This document shows positions 16,598-24,737 of a stretch of 35,767 nt of DNA, piece after piece; within the stretch, counting starts at the first letter, position 1, and each line of letters starts with the position of its first letter. The notes under the pieces are model-generated. The model ran no database searches. It saw only the letters and a list, made by a program, of their open reading frames with translations, and was not told the DNA's origin. Location of the stretch: the NCBI GenBank assembly GCA_045531585.1, contig JAZSEH010000004.1:1-35767 (forward strand). Reading direction: 5' to 3'. A program made the translations under genes and the position numbers. This DNA comes from SIG587 sp045531585. GTDB lineage: Bacteria; Bacillota; Clostridia; Oscillospirales; Acutalibacteraceae.

Positions 16598-17662
16598 ATG
16601 TTAATGTCAGAAAAAAGTAAACAGCACGTTGATTCCTGCCGTTTCTGCTGGATGTGCCACCACATCTGTCCCGTGGGAAATGCCACAGGTCAGGAAAGAA
16701 ATACCGCCCGTGCCAGAGCACTGGGCATCTCCCTTGTTAACCGTGAGGCCGTTGACCTTAGCGAAATAATGGATAATATTTACGAGTGCGCCACCTGCGG
16801 CGGTTGCGTATCGGTTTGCGTAACAGGCTGGGACCCCGTTATGTTCACCAAGGAGACCCGTCTCCTTGCCGCTATGGAGGGCAAGACCCCCGATTACATA
16901 AACACCCTTATTGATAACTGCCTTGAAAAGGGCAACGCTTACGGTAAGGCCTCCGCTAAGTTTGAAGGTCATTCTGATAAAACCGATATTCTTTTCTTCC
17001 TTGGCGCCGATGCACGCTGTATGGAGACTGAGTCTGCAAGCAAGGCCATTAAGGTAATGGAAAAGGCAGGCAAGCCCTTTACCGTCCTTGAAGATGAGCC
17101 TGCCTCAGGTGCACAGCTTGACTTCCTTATCGGTGCTGCAGAGGAAACCAAACAACAGATGAAGACCTGCGCCGAAGTGCTTAACAACTACAAAACGGTT
17201 GTTGTGTTTGATCCTACCGATGCCAAGGCAATGAAGCGTGAGTATAAGGAGTACGGTGTTGAGCTTACCGCTGAAATTCTTACCTTTACACAGTATTTAA
17301 GTGAGGCCGACCTTGCCCTTAACAACACAGGCAAAGCAGTTTGCTTTCAGGACCCCTTCCGCCTCGCCCGTGACCTTAAGGAAACCGAGCCTGCACGTCA
17401 GATTATTGCAAAGTGTGCCGATTTAAAGGAAATGTGGCTCAACCGTGAGGAGACCGTTTGGGCAGGAGATATCCTTATGGCACAGTACACCCCCACCACC
17501 ATTTTAAAGGTGGCTGAGCGCCGTCTCACCAACGTTACCTCTATGGGCTACGATACAGTTGTTACCGCAAGCGTTGGCGAGTATGCGGCATTAAAGGCCG
17601 TAAATCAGGATAAGGTAAAAATTATGTCCCTTGAAGAGCTTGTTCTTGAGGCCGCAAAATAG
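16598..17662 (+). CDS. Iron-sulfur protein with two [4Fe-4S] clusters, GlcF/HdrD-like
   Basis: A 354-residue protein. Ferredoxin-type cysteine sets are at C14, C17, C20, C24 ('SCRFCWMCHHICP') and C64, C67, C70, C74 ('CATCGGCVSVC'). The rest (about 120-354) resembles the two alpha/beta halves of GlcF/LldF/HdrD proteins but lacks clear CCG cysteine motifs, so no special HdrB-type cluster is expected. It should be the electron-transfer partner of the FAD oxidase encoded just upstream (19-nt gap). Start ATG at 16598 follows GGGAGG with a nine-nt spacer. Partner role is inferred from gene order and from known lactate/glycolate oxidase complexes. Confidence 0.85.
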   Translation: MLMSEKSKQHVDSCRFCWMCHHICPVGNATGQERNTARARALGISLVNREAVDLSEIMDNIYECATCGGCVSVCVTGWDPVMFTKETRLLAAMEGKTPDYINTLIDNCLEKGNAYGKASAKFEGHSDKTDILFFLGADARCMETESASKAIKVMEKAGKPFTVLEDEPASGAQLDFLIGAAEETKQQMKTCAEVLNNYKTVVVFDPTDAKAMKREYKEYGVELTAEILTFTQYLSEADLALNNTGKAVCFQDPFRLARDLKETEPARQIIAKCADLKEMWLNREETVWAGDILMAQYTPTTILKVAERRLTNVTSMGYDTVVTASVGEYAALKAVNQDKVKIMSLEELVLEAAK

Positions 17663-17673
17663 GGGGAAGCAAA

Positions 17674-18513
17674 ATGTTGGTAAATTTAAAACAGATAATA
17701 GGAATGGCTGAGGAGGGCGGTTACTGCGTTCCTGCCTTTAACGTTTATAATATTGAAACCGTTATGGGCGTTATCAAGGCCGCAGAGGAGCAAAGGGCAC
17801 CTGTTATTATTCAGGTTTACCCCCGCCTTATAAATGAGGAGGTAGGCTACTACCTTGCCCCCGTTATCCTTGCCGCCGCTAAAAAGGCAACCGTTCCCGT
17901 TTGCTTCCATTTGGACCACGGCCCCTCTGAATTAGAGGCCCAAAGGGCCCTTTATTGGGGTGCTACGGGCATTATGTATGATGGCTCGGTTCATCCCTTT
18001 GAGGAGAACGTTGAAAACACAAAGCATATAGTTGATATTTGTAACGCTATAGACGTTGGCGTTGAGGGTGAACTTGGCCACATAGGAAGTGTTAACGATG
18101 AGGCTATGGATGAGTTCACCAATCCTGCCGAAGCAGGGGAGTTTGTAAAGAGAACGGGTGTGTGCTGTCTTGCCGTGCTTATCGGTAATGCCCACGGCCA
18201 CTATAAAAAGACCCCTTGCCTTGATATTGAAAGGGTAAAGGCCATAAGAGAGGCTACAGGGGGGCTTCCCCTTGTGCTTCACGGAGGCTCAGGTATTCCC
18301 GACGAGCAGGTTAAGGCCGCCATTAAGGCAGGTATACGTAAAATGAATATTGGTACCGACGTTTGCTGTGCCTTTGCGCAGGGTACCCTTGAAACCCTTA
18401 ACGACCCCGACAGAAGCATTGCTGTTGACCTGTTTATGAAAAAGCCCATTGATACGGTTAAAGCACTGGCCGTAGAAAAGATTAAGCTTGTGGGCGCAGA
18501 CAATAAGGCGTAA
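17674..18513 (+). CDS. Class II ketose-bisphosphate aldolase family protein
   Basis: A 279-residue member of the zinc-dependent fructose/tagatose-bisphosphate aldolase family. 'CFHLDHG' places catalytic D81 and zinc ligand H82. 'EGELGHIG', 'NAHGHY' and 'VLHGGSGIP' give the other metal residues, and 'KMNIGTDV' gives the phosphate-binding segment. The reaction is a retro-aldol split of a phosphorylated ketose or keto acid, normally yielding DHAP. Together with the PfkB kinase and IolB-like protein that follow directly, it resembles the IolJ step (splitting 5-keto-2-deoxygluconate 6-phosphate into DHAP and malonate semialdehyde), but it could equally split a ketose 1-phosphate made by the FGGY kinase. 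Ribosome binding site AGGGGGAA. Confidence 0.88.
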   Translation: MLVNLKQIIGMAEEGGYCVPAFNVYNIETVMGVIKAAEEQRAPVIIQVYPRLINEEVGYYLAPVILAAAKKATVPVCFHLDHGPSELEAQRALYWGATGIMYDGSVHPFEENVENTKHIVDICNAIDVGVEGELGHIGSVNDEAMDEFTNPAEAGEFVKRTGVCCLAVLIGNAHGHYKKTPCLDIERVKAIREATGGLPLVLHGGSGIPDEQVKAAIKAGIRKMNIGTDVCCAFAQGTLETLNDPDRSIAVDLFMKKPIDTVKALAVEKIKLVGADNKA

Positions 18514-18536
18514 AGCTTAAGGAGAAAAGTATTACT

Positions 18537-19448
18537 ATGATAAAAATAGTAGGAATAGGCGCCAACGTTTTTGATACTCTTTATAATATTCCCACCTATC
18601 CTTCAGAGGACACTAAAATGCGTGCCACCGCAAGCAAAACTGCAGGTGGCGGCCCCGTTGCAACAGGCCTTGTGGCGGCAAGTAAGCTTGGTGAGCAAAC
18701 CGCATATATAGGCGTGTTATCCGATGATAACGGAGGTAAATTCCTAAAAGAGGATTTTAAGAAATACGGCGTTAATACAGACCTTACAGAGATAAAATCG
18801 GGTTATCGCTCCTTTGCATCGGTTTTGTGGCTTTGTGCCGATACCGCCACCAGAACCTGCGTTTTTGATAAAGGAGATTTGCCTCCCCTTGTGCTTAATG
18901 ATAAGCAAAAGCAGGCCATAATTGATGCGGATATTCTTATGGTGGACGGCAACGAAATGAATGCCGCGGTTGAGGCGGCAAAAATCGCAAGGGAAAACGG
19001 CACCAAGGTGCTTTATGACTGCGGAGGACTGTACCAGGGGGTAGAGCGGCTTCTTGCCCTTACCGATATTATGATTCCCTCTGAGGAGTTTTCCATCGGT
19101 CACACAGGCGAAAAAAACGCCGAGGCGGCAGCCAAAAAGCTTTTTGATACCTATCACCCACAGGTGGTTGTTGTAACTCAGGGCAAAAAGGGCGGACTTA
19201 TGTATATGGGTGAGGATGTAATCCATTATCCTATTTATCCCGCCAAGGTGGTTGACTCCAACGGCTCAGGTGACGTGTTCCACGGTGCCTTTGCGGCGGC
19301 CATCTCCAAGGGCTATGATTTTGAAAAGGCCTGCCACTTCTCCAGCGCGGTTTCTGCCATTAAATGCACAGGGGTTGGCGCAAGAGAAAGCGTGCCCGAT
19401 TTTGATACAGTTAAAAATTTCTTAAAGGAGGACGGTTATGAGTTATAA
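18537..19448 (+). CDS. PfkB-family carbohydrate kinase
   Basis: A 303-residue ribokinase/PfkB kinase. It has the N-terminal 'GGGPVATGLVAASKLGE' glycine-rich substrate lid region. The C-terminal anion-hole motif is DSNGSGDVFHGAF, with catalytic D246; most relatives have DTTGAGDAF, so the SNGS version is slightly unusual. It transfers phosphate from ATP to a sugar or sugar-acid hydroxyl. It lies between the aldolase and the IolB-like isomerase and overlaps the latter by 11 nt, which suggests coupled translation and a shared pathway. IolC (5-keto-2-deoxygluconokinase) is the closest functional idea from context. Specificity is not readable. Confidence 0.88.
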   Translation: MIKIVGIGANVFDTLYNIPTYPSEDTKMRATASKTAGGGPVATGLVAASKLGEQTAYIGVLSDDNGGKFLKEDFKKYGVNTDLTEIKSGYRSFASVLWLCADTATRTCVFDKGDLPPLVLNDKQKQAIIDADILMVDGNEMNAAVEAAKIARENGTKVLYDCGGLYQGVERLLALTDIMIPSEEFSIGHTGEKNAEAAAKKLFDTYHPQVVVVTQGKKGGLMYMGEDVIHYPIYPAKVVDSNGSGDVFHGAFAAAISKGYDFEKACHFSSAVSAIKCTGVGARESVPDFDTVKNFLKEDGYEL

Positions 19449-20238
19449 TTATAAAAAGACCTACGTTCCTGCAAAGGGCTATACCCCCATTTGTAAAATA
19501 GGTGAGTGCTCCCTTAAAAAGCTTGAGTTCGGTATTATTGAGCTTGATGCAGGGGAGACGCTTTCCTTTGATACACAGGATAAGGAGACCGCCTTCATTA
19601 TGCTGGAGGGTCACTGCAACCTAGAGGCAGATGGTGAAAAATGGAAAAATATAGGTAACCGCAATACGGTATTTGAAAACCGCAAGGCCGAAAGCTTTTA
19701 TATGCCTAGGGAGATAAGCTGTGTTATTGAGGCTATCGACCACATAAAAATTGCCGTTTGCGCCACCCCTGTAGCCGAAAAGACCCAGCCTCAGGTGCTC
19801 CGTGAGGACCATGTTGTGCTTAAAATGCTTGGTGAGGTACCCTTCCGGCGTGAGACCAGCTTTCTTATTGACGGCACCACCAACGCTAAAATTTTAACCA
19901 TTGGCGAGTGTTACTGTACCGAGGGCAACTGGGCAGGCTTTCCACCCCATAAGCATGATGAGGATAATATGCCCACCGAGTGCATTGCAGAGGAAATTTA
20001 CTACTTCCTCTTTGACCCCAAGCAGGGCTTCGGCGTGCAGTGCCTTTACACCGCTGACGGTGAGCTTGACGAGGCATATCGTGTAAAGAACGATGAGCTT
20101 GTTGAGTTCCCATACGGCTTCCATACCACCGTTGCCACCCCCGGTTATCAGACCTATTTCCTCTGGCTTATGGCAGGTGATTATCAGGGCTTTAACCGCA
20201 GTAACGACCCTGAGCATGACTGGATAGCCCACCGTTAA
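19438..20238 (+). CDS. IolB-like (5-deoxyglucuronate isomerase family) cupin
   Basis: A 266-residue two-cupin protein of the IolB/KduI family. It has 'GNWAGFPPHKHDEDN' followed by 'AEEIYYFLFDPKQGFGVQCL' (metal-binding H, H and E), 'VEFPYGFHTTVATPGY' and 'LMAGD' near the end, all in the family order. IolB isomerises 5-deoxy-D-glucuronate to 5-keto-2-deoxygluconate in inositol catabolism; KduI acts on 4-deoxy-hexulosuronate. The start overlaps the PfkB gene and is preceded by AAAGGAGG. The aldolase, kinase and IolB order mirrors the second half of inositol breakdown, yet iolG, iolE and iolD are absent from the window, so the feed into this step must differ or lie elsewhere. Confidence 0.85.
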   Translation: MSYNYKKTYVPAKGYTPICKIGECSLKKLEFGIIELDAGETLSFDTQDKETAFIMLEGHCNLEADGEKWKNIGNRNTVFENRKAESFYMPREISCVIEAIDHIKIAVCATPVAEKTQPQVLREDHVVLKMLGEVPFRRETSFLIDGTTNAKILTIGECYCTEGNWAGFPPHKHDEDNMPTECIAEEIYYFLFDPKQGFGVQCLYTADGELDEAYRVKNDELVEFPYGFHTTVATPGYQTYFLWLMAGDYQGFNRSNDPEHDWIAHR

Positions 20239-20266
20239 AATAATGGTATCTTTTTCCGCCTTTTTA

Positions 20267-20275
20267 TGTTAAAAT
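20267..20275 (+). promoter_or_regulatory. Extended -10 promoter abutting a terminator
   Basis: TGT-TAAAAT at 20267-20275 gives an extended -10 box. No good -35 is seen at 17 nt. The terminator stem starts at the very next base. Confidence 0.45.
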
Positions 20276-20311
20276 GTGGTGGGGTGTCCTCACCCCGCCA
20301 CTAATTTTTTT
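20276..20311 (+). terminator. Intra-operon terminator
   Basis: GTGGTGGGGTG (20276-20286), loop TCCT, CACCCCGCCAC (20291-20301) with one G-T pair, then TAA and seven T residues. It divides the first six genes from the rest of the operon. A transcript starting at the -10 box just upstream would lack part of the left arm and escape it. Confidence 0.75.
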
Positions 20312-20323
20312 GGAGTGTTTAAT

Positions 20324-21172
20324 ATGTTGACCTTAAAAAATGAATTTATTACCGCAAGCTTTAAAACTATGGGCGGTGAGCTTACAAGCCTTGTTTATGA
20401 GGGCAGAGAATATATCTGGCAGGCTGACCCTGCTTATTGGAACGGCGGCTGTCCCGTAATGTTCCCCATTTGCGGCGGCCTTAAAGAGAATTCCTGTATT
20501 ATTGACGGCAAGGAGTATTCCATACCAAAGCACGGATATGCCCGTCATAAGGAATTCTGTGTGGAAAAGCACACAGAGAACAGCATAACCTTTTTACATA
20601 AGAGTGATGAGGAAACAAAAAAAATTTACCCCTTTGATTATGAGCTTAGAATTATATATACCCTTGACGGCAAAAGGCTCAGCGTTCGTAACGAGGTTAC
20701 CAATAAGGGCGCTGATACAATGTATTTCTCCATTGGCTCTCACGAGGGCTACGCCACACCCGAGGGTATTGATGAATATGAAATCGTTCTCCCCCAAAAG
20801 GAGGAGCTTTATTCCTACGGTGTTGAAGGCACCCTTTTAGGCGAGGAAAAAACCCTTATCTTAAATAATGAAAACGTGCTTCCCCTTGATTATAAATATT
20901 TTGAGATTGATGCCCTTATCTTTAAGGATATAATTTCCAGAAGCGTTATTTTAAGAAAGCGTGATAATTCGGTTAAAATCCGTGTGGAGTTTGACGGTTT
21001 CTTTAATATGATGCTTTGGACCGTGCCCGGTGCAGGTTATATTTGTATTGAGCCCTGGAACGGTATTCCCGACCGCACCTATTCTGACAGAAACTTTAAA
21101 ACCAAAGAGGGAATACAGCAGGTGGGGGCAGGCTCTACCTATGTGCGTACCCATTCCATTGAAATAATGTAG
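20324..21172 (+). CDS. Aldose 1-epimerase-like protein
   Basis: From the ATG at 20324 (TGGAG upstream) the protein has 282 residues. A longer frame opens at 20276 but would run through the terminator stem and has no site, so I reject it. The family pattern is of the LacX/YihR type: 'FKTMGGELTSLVYEGREYIW' at the N-terminus, H140 in 'SIGSHEGYATP' and the catalytic glutamate E243 in 'CIEPWNGIPD'. Such enzymes swap the alpha and beta forms of an aldose so the next enzyme gets the right anomer. This fits the isomerase encoded at the start of the operon. Cytoplasmic; no signal peptide. Confidence 0.88.
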   Translation: MLTLKNEFITASFKTMGGELTSLVYEGREYIWQADPAYWNGGCPVMFPICGGLKENSCIIDGKEYSIPKHGYARHKEFCVEKHTENSITFLHKSDEETKKIYPFDYELRIIYTLDGKRLSVRNEVTNKGADTMYFSIGSHEGYATPEGIDEYEIVLPQKEELYSYGVEGTLLGEEKTLILNNENVLPLDYKYFEIDALIFKDIISRSVILRKRDNSVKIRVEFDGFFNMMLWTVPGAGYICIEPWNGIPDRTYSDRNFKTKEGIQQVGAGSTYVRTHSIEIM

Positions 21173-21183
21173 AGGTGAAAAAG

Positions 21184-21828
21184 GTGCTTGAAACCTTAAA
21201 AAAATTAAACCCCAAAATAAATTTTTTCAGTGTTAATGATGCTGAATTTAATACCTACGGCAGAAAAATATCCCTTGACACAGACGAAATAATTAAGGTA
21301 GCCGAGGGAATTGCTCTACCTGATGCAGGCTCCAAGTATGAGCCTGCAATGCCTTCCTTTGAGACACTGCCTGTAGCTAAGGAAATAACTCAGGAGTATT
21401 TCGGTCAGCTTGATGCACAAATAGGCTACTGCTGGGGTTATTCCAACCGCCTTAACGCCCTTGAGTGGCACACAAGCAGTGAAATAAACATTGCCGTTAC
21501 CGATATTGTGCTTATTCTTGCACGCCGTCAGGACCTTGTGGATAATAAAATGGATTCGGCGGATACCAAGGCCTTTTACCTGCCTAAGGGTACCGCGGTG
21601 GAGGTTTACGGCGACACCCTGCATTTTTGTCCATGCATGGTAGCGGCCTCGGGCTTTGGCTGTGTTGTTGCCCTGCCCAGAGGCACCAATACTCCCTTAC
21701 AGGGAAGACAGCAGGGCCTGCTGTGGGCAAAAAATAAATGGCTTATTGCCCATAACGATAACGCTCCACTCCTTGCCCGTGGTGCCGTGGCAGGTATTTC
21801 GGGTGAGAATTTTGAAGTAAATTTTTAA
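21184..21828 (+). CDS. Cupin-like protein, DUF4867-type, function unknown
   Basis: About 214 residues from a GTG at 21184, which has AGAGGTG six nt upstream. A GTG at 21175 would add three residues but lies on top of that site. Landmarks are 'CWGYSNRLNALEWHTSSEIN', 'DTKAFYLPKGTAVEVYGDTL', 'HFCPCMVAASGFGCVVALPR' and 'GTNTPL'. The H/E and H/C residues in beta-rich segments suggest a metal-binding cupin. From memory this matches DUF4867, a family often found in sugar operons. It starts right after the epimerase stop and just before the FGGY kinase, so it probably acts on the same sugar, perhaps as an isomerase or mutarotase. Function is not established here. Confidence 0.65.
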   Translation: MLETLKKLNPKINFFSVNDAEFNTYGRKISLDTDEIIKVAEGIALPDAGSKYEPAMPSFETLPVAKEITQEYFGQLDAQIGYCWGYSNRLNALEWHTSSEINIAVTDIVLILARRQDLVDNKMDSADTKAFYLPKGTAVEVYGDTLHFCPCMVAASGFGCVVALPRGTNTPLQGRQQGLLWAKNKWLIAHNDNAPLLARGAVAGISGENFEVNF

Positions 21829-21838
21829 GGAGTAAATG

Positions 21839-23308
21839 ATGAAATATTTACTTGGCATAGATTTCGGCGGAGGTGCATCAAAGGCAACCCTTATAAGCAC
21901 TCAGGGAGAAATAGTTGCCGAAAACACGGTGGAATATCCAACTCTCCACCCACAGGAGGGCTGGTGTGAACAGCATCCGCAGGATTGGATTTCCGCTTTA
22001 AAAACAAATATTAAGGCCTTGCTTCAGGGCTCAGGCGCCAAGGGCGAGGATATTATGGCAGTTTGTATTGATTCCGCAACCCATACCGCCGTGCTTTGCG
22101 ACGGTGACGCCGCACCCTTGCGTGACGCCATTCATTGGACCGATACAAGAAGCATAAAGCAGGCTGCTTTTCTTGCAGAGAATTACGGTGAGATGATATT
22201 TAAAAGGGCATACCATAAGCCCGAGACCATCTGGACACTGCCTCAGCTTATGTGGGTCAGGGAAAATGAACCTGAGCTTTTCAAAAAGATAAAATACATA
22301 TTCTTTGAAAAGGATTACATCCGCTATTTTCTAACGGGTGTCTACTGTACCGACCCTATTGAGGCGCAGGGTAGTATGCTGTTTGATTTTAATGAAAACA
22401 ACTGGTCTGAGGAGCTTTGCCGCCTTACAGGCCTTGATATGAGCATATTGCCGCCCCTTAAAACCCCTACGGATATTGTGGGCACGGTAACAAAATCGGC
22501 AGCGCAGGAGACGGGTCTTAAGGCAGGCACTTCGGTTGTTCAGGGCAGTACCGATACCGTAATGGAGGTTTTTGCTTCGGGAGCAGTAAAAAAAGGGGAT
22601 ATAACCGTTAAGCTTGCCACCGCAGGCAGAATATGCGTTATTACCGATAGGGCATATCCCCATAAATACCTTATAAATTATTCCCATATAGTGCCCGGTC
22701 TTTGGTATCCGGGTACCGCAACAAAGTCTTGTGCCGCATCCTACCGCTGGTACAGGGATACCTTCGGCGGAGCTTATAAGGAGCTGGACGAGGGTGCCGC
22801 CGCCATTCCCGAGGGCTGTAACGGTCTTATGTTCCACCCCTATTTAAACGGTGAGCTTACCCCCTACGGTGACCCTCAATTAAAGGGAAGCTTTACGGGA
22901 GTTAGCGCAGGTCACACCAAGGCACACTTTACCAGAGCGGTAATGGAGGGTGTATCATTGTCCCTGCTTGACTGCAAGCGTGCCCTTGATGAAATAGGTA
23001 TTGATTATTCCAATGAGGCTACCGTTATAGGCGGTGGCGCCAAGGGTGAGCTTTGGCGACAGATAACTGCCGATATTCTTGGAATTTCCCTTACCACCAC
23101 ACGAAGCAGTGATTCCTCCCTTGGCTCTGCAATGCTTGCAGGCCTTGCGGTGGGTGTGTGGGACAGTGCAGAAAAGGCCGCGCAGTCCTGCGTTAAAAAG
23201 GTAAGCGTTACCCATCCAAATCCTGAAAAGACCAAGGCTTATTCTAAAATTTTTGAAAAGTACAAAAAGATACACGATGCCCTTGCGCCTATTTACAGAA
23301 TGGACTAA
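21839..23308 (+). CDS. FGGY-family sugar kinase, xylulokinase-like
   Basis: About 489 residues from the second of two adjacent ATGs; AAGGAG is six nt before 21839 and only three before 21836. N-terminal actin-like ATPase start 'YLLGIDFGGGASKATLI', with 'QHPQDWISAL' and 'HWTDTRS' typical of xylulokinases, and C-terminal 'GGGAKGELWRQITADILG'. It phosphorylates a ketose or polyol with ATP in the cytoplasm. The operon thus encodes two kinases from different families (FGGY and PfkB), which means either two substrates or a two-step phosphorylation. With the isomerase and class II aldolase it can form an isomerise-phosphorylate-split route. Confidence 0.9.
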   Translation: MKYLLGIDFGGGASKATLISTQGEIVAENTVEYPTLHPQEGWCEQHPQDWISALKTNIKALLQGSGAKGEDIMAVCIDSATHTAVLCDGDAAPLRDAIHWTDTRSIKQAAFLAENYGEMIFKRAYHKPETIWTLPQLMWVRENEPELFKKIKYIFFEKDYIRYFLTGVYCTDPIEAQGSMLFDFNENNWSEELCRLTGLDMSILPPLKTPTDIVGTVTKSAAQETGLKAGTSVVQGSTDTVMEVFASGAVKKGDITVKLATAGRICVITDRAYPHKYLINYSHIVPGLWYPGTATKSCAASYRWYRDTFGGAYKELDEGAAAIPEGCNGLMFHPYLNGELTPYGDPQLKGSFTGVSAGHTKAHFTRAVMEGVSLSLLDCKRALDEIGIDYSNEATVIGGGAKGELWRQITADILGISLTTTRSSDSSLGSAMLAGLAVGVWDSAEKAAQSCVKKVSVTHPNPEKTKAYSKIFEKYKKIHDALAPIYRMD

Positions 23309-23313
23309 AGCCT

Positions 23314-24699
23314 ATGAAAATTGTAGTATGTGTAAAACAAAGCGCCGCAGGGGAACTTAATCCCTTTGATGCCTGCGCCTATGAGGCGGTGCTGAGAATA
23401 CCCGATGCACAGGTGATGCTCCTTTCAATGGGCCCTGAAAAAAGCGCCGATATGCTCGAATCCCTTACAAGACTTGGGGCAAAAAGGGCAGTGCTTCTTA
23501 CCGATAAGGCCTTTGCAGGGGCTGATACCCTTGCAACCTCCTACGCATTAAGTCTTGTAATAAAAAGGGAGGCGCCCGACCTTGTTTTCTGCGGACGCCA
23601 GACTATGGACGGGGACACCGCACAGGTGGGCCCAAGTCTTTCAAGACTTTGCGGTTATTCCCTTATAACCAACGTTATGGGTATAAACTCGGTAAGCAAT
23701 GAGGAAATTTTCTGCACCACCCGTTTAGGTGAGGAAGGTGCAAGACTACCTGCGGTCTTAACGGTGGAGCGTATAAATGACCTGCGCCTGCCAAGTATTC
23801 GCTCTAAGGTTGGTCAGGTTGAAAAACTGACAGCCGCCGATATAGGAGCAGACCTTTCCCGTTGCGGCCTTACAGGCTCCCCCACAAGGGTTATAAAAAC
23901 CTTTGAAAATGAGGAAGGTAGGCGAAAATGCCGCTTTATTTCGGCAGAGGAAATACCTTTAGCCATAGAGCAGGGACTGAAAGCCGCTAAGGAGCGGTTG
24001 GCACCTGTAAACCTTACGGGTAAAAAAATGAATAGGGTCTGGATAGTGGGAAATAAGCCCATGGAAATGGCAAAAACCGTAAGCGAGGATATTACCGTTA
24101 TACAGCCTGATGAGCCTGAGAAAATTGCCGCCCTTATAGAAAAGGAAAACCCCCGTGCGGTGCTGTGGGCAAGTGATATTTATGCCAAGCGCACCGCCCC
24201 TCAGGTTGCGGCAATTCTTAAAACGGGACTTTGTGCCGATTGCACCGCCCTTGAGAGTGACGGCGAAAGCCTTTTTATGTACCGTCCTGCCTTTTCGGGC
24301 AACGTTATTGCCAAAATAGCCTGCACCACTTCTCCCGCAATGGCAACGGTAAGAACGGCGGAGGATGAGGTCTGCGATATTATCGTGGCCGTAGGCCTTG
24401 GTGCTAAGGAGGAGTTGGAAAGGGTACAGGCCTTTGCAAAGAAAATAGGGGCTGAGCTCGCCGCCACAAGAGCAATGGTGGATGCAGGCAATCTGCCCTA
24501 CAGTATGCAGGTAGGCCTTACGGGTAAAACTGTTAACCCTCCCGTTTATATTGCGGTGGGCGTTTCGGGTGCGGTGCACCACATTGCAGGAATGAAAAAC
24601 TCAGGAACGGTTATAGCAATAAATTCCGATAAAAATGCACCAATCTTTGATTATGCGGATTACGGAATAATCGCCAAGGCAGAGGAAGCTTTTGCTTAA
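23314..24699 (+). CDS. Fused electron transfer flavoprotein, EtfB-EtfA
   Basis: One 461-residue chain. Residues about 1-230 are EtfB ('MKIVVCVKQ', 'VFCGRQTMDGDTAQVGP', 'RLPAVLTVERINDLRLPS'). Residues about 231-461 are a shortened EtfA, with the FAD-binding end intact ('ELAATRAMVDAGNLPYSMQV', 'GLTGKTVNPPVYIAVGVSGA', 'HHIAGMKNS'). EtfA alone is usually about 320 residues, so its N-terminal domain is trimmed. Etf takes electrons from flavin dehydrogenases. In this operon the donor is likely the FAD oxidase/Fe-S pair, as in the lactate dehydrogenase-Etf complexes of anaerobes. Whether it bifurcates or confurcates electrons with NAD and ferredoxin cannot be told. It ends the operon before the terminator at 24738. 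There is no strong ribosome binding site, and the start is five nt after the kinase stop, so translation is probably coupled. Confidence 0.9.
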   Translation: MKIVVCVKQSAAGELNPFDACAYEAVLRIPDAQVMLLSMGPEKSADMLESLTRLGAKRAVLLTDKAFAGADTLATSYALSLVIKREAPDLVFCGRQTMDGDTAQVGPSLSRLCGYSLITNVMGINSVSNEEIFCTTRLGEEGARLPAVLTVERINDLRLPSIRSKVGQVEKLTAADIGADLSRCGLTGSPTRVIKTFENEEGRRKCRFISAEEIPLAIEQGLKAAKERLAPVNLTGKKMNRVWIVGNKPMEMAKTVSEDITVIQPDEPEKIAALIEKENPRAVLWASDIYAKRTAPQVAAILKTGLCADCTALESDGESLFMYRPAFSGNVIAKIACTTSPAMATVRTAEDEVCDIIVAVGLGAKEELERVQAFAKKIGAELAATRAMVDAGNLPYSMQVGLTGKTVNPPVYIAVGVSGAVHHIAGMKNSGTVIAINSDKNAPIFDYADYGIIAKAEEAFA

Positions 24700-24708
24700 A
24701 AATTATAG

Positions 24709-24737
24709 TGGAAAAAATAATAATTATAGGTTATAAT
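24709..24737 (+). promoter_or_regulatory. Candidate trxAB promoter abutting a terminator
   Basis: TATAAT (24732-24737), with TGGAAA 17 nt upstream (24709-24714). The next base begins the terminator stem. Confidence 0.55.

Noticed and set aside
13723..20238. Complete myo-inositol operon
   Set aside because: IolB-, IolC- and IolJ-like proteins are present, but inositol dehydrogenase (iolG), dehydratase (iolE) and hydrolase (iolD) are not in the window.
13723..21172. Sulfoquinovose (sulfo-EMP-like) pathway
   Set aside because: Isomerase, PfkB kinase, class II aldolase and a YihR-like epimerase fit loosely. But there is no sulfoquinovosidase, no sulfolactaldehyde enzyme and no sulfonate transporter, and the IolB, Etf and FGGY genes do not fit. 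It stays only a weak alternative.
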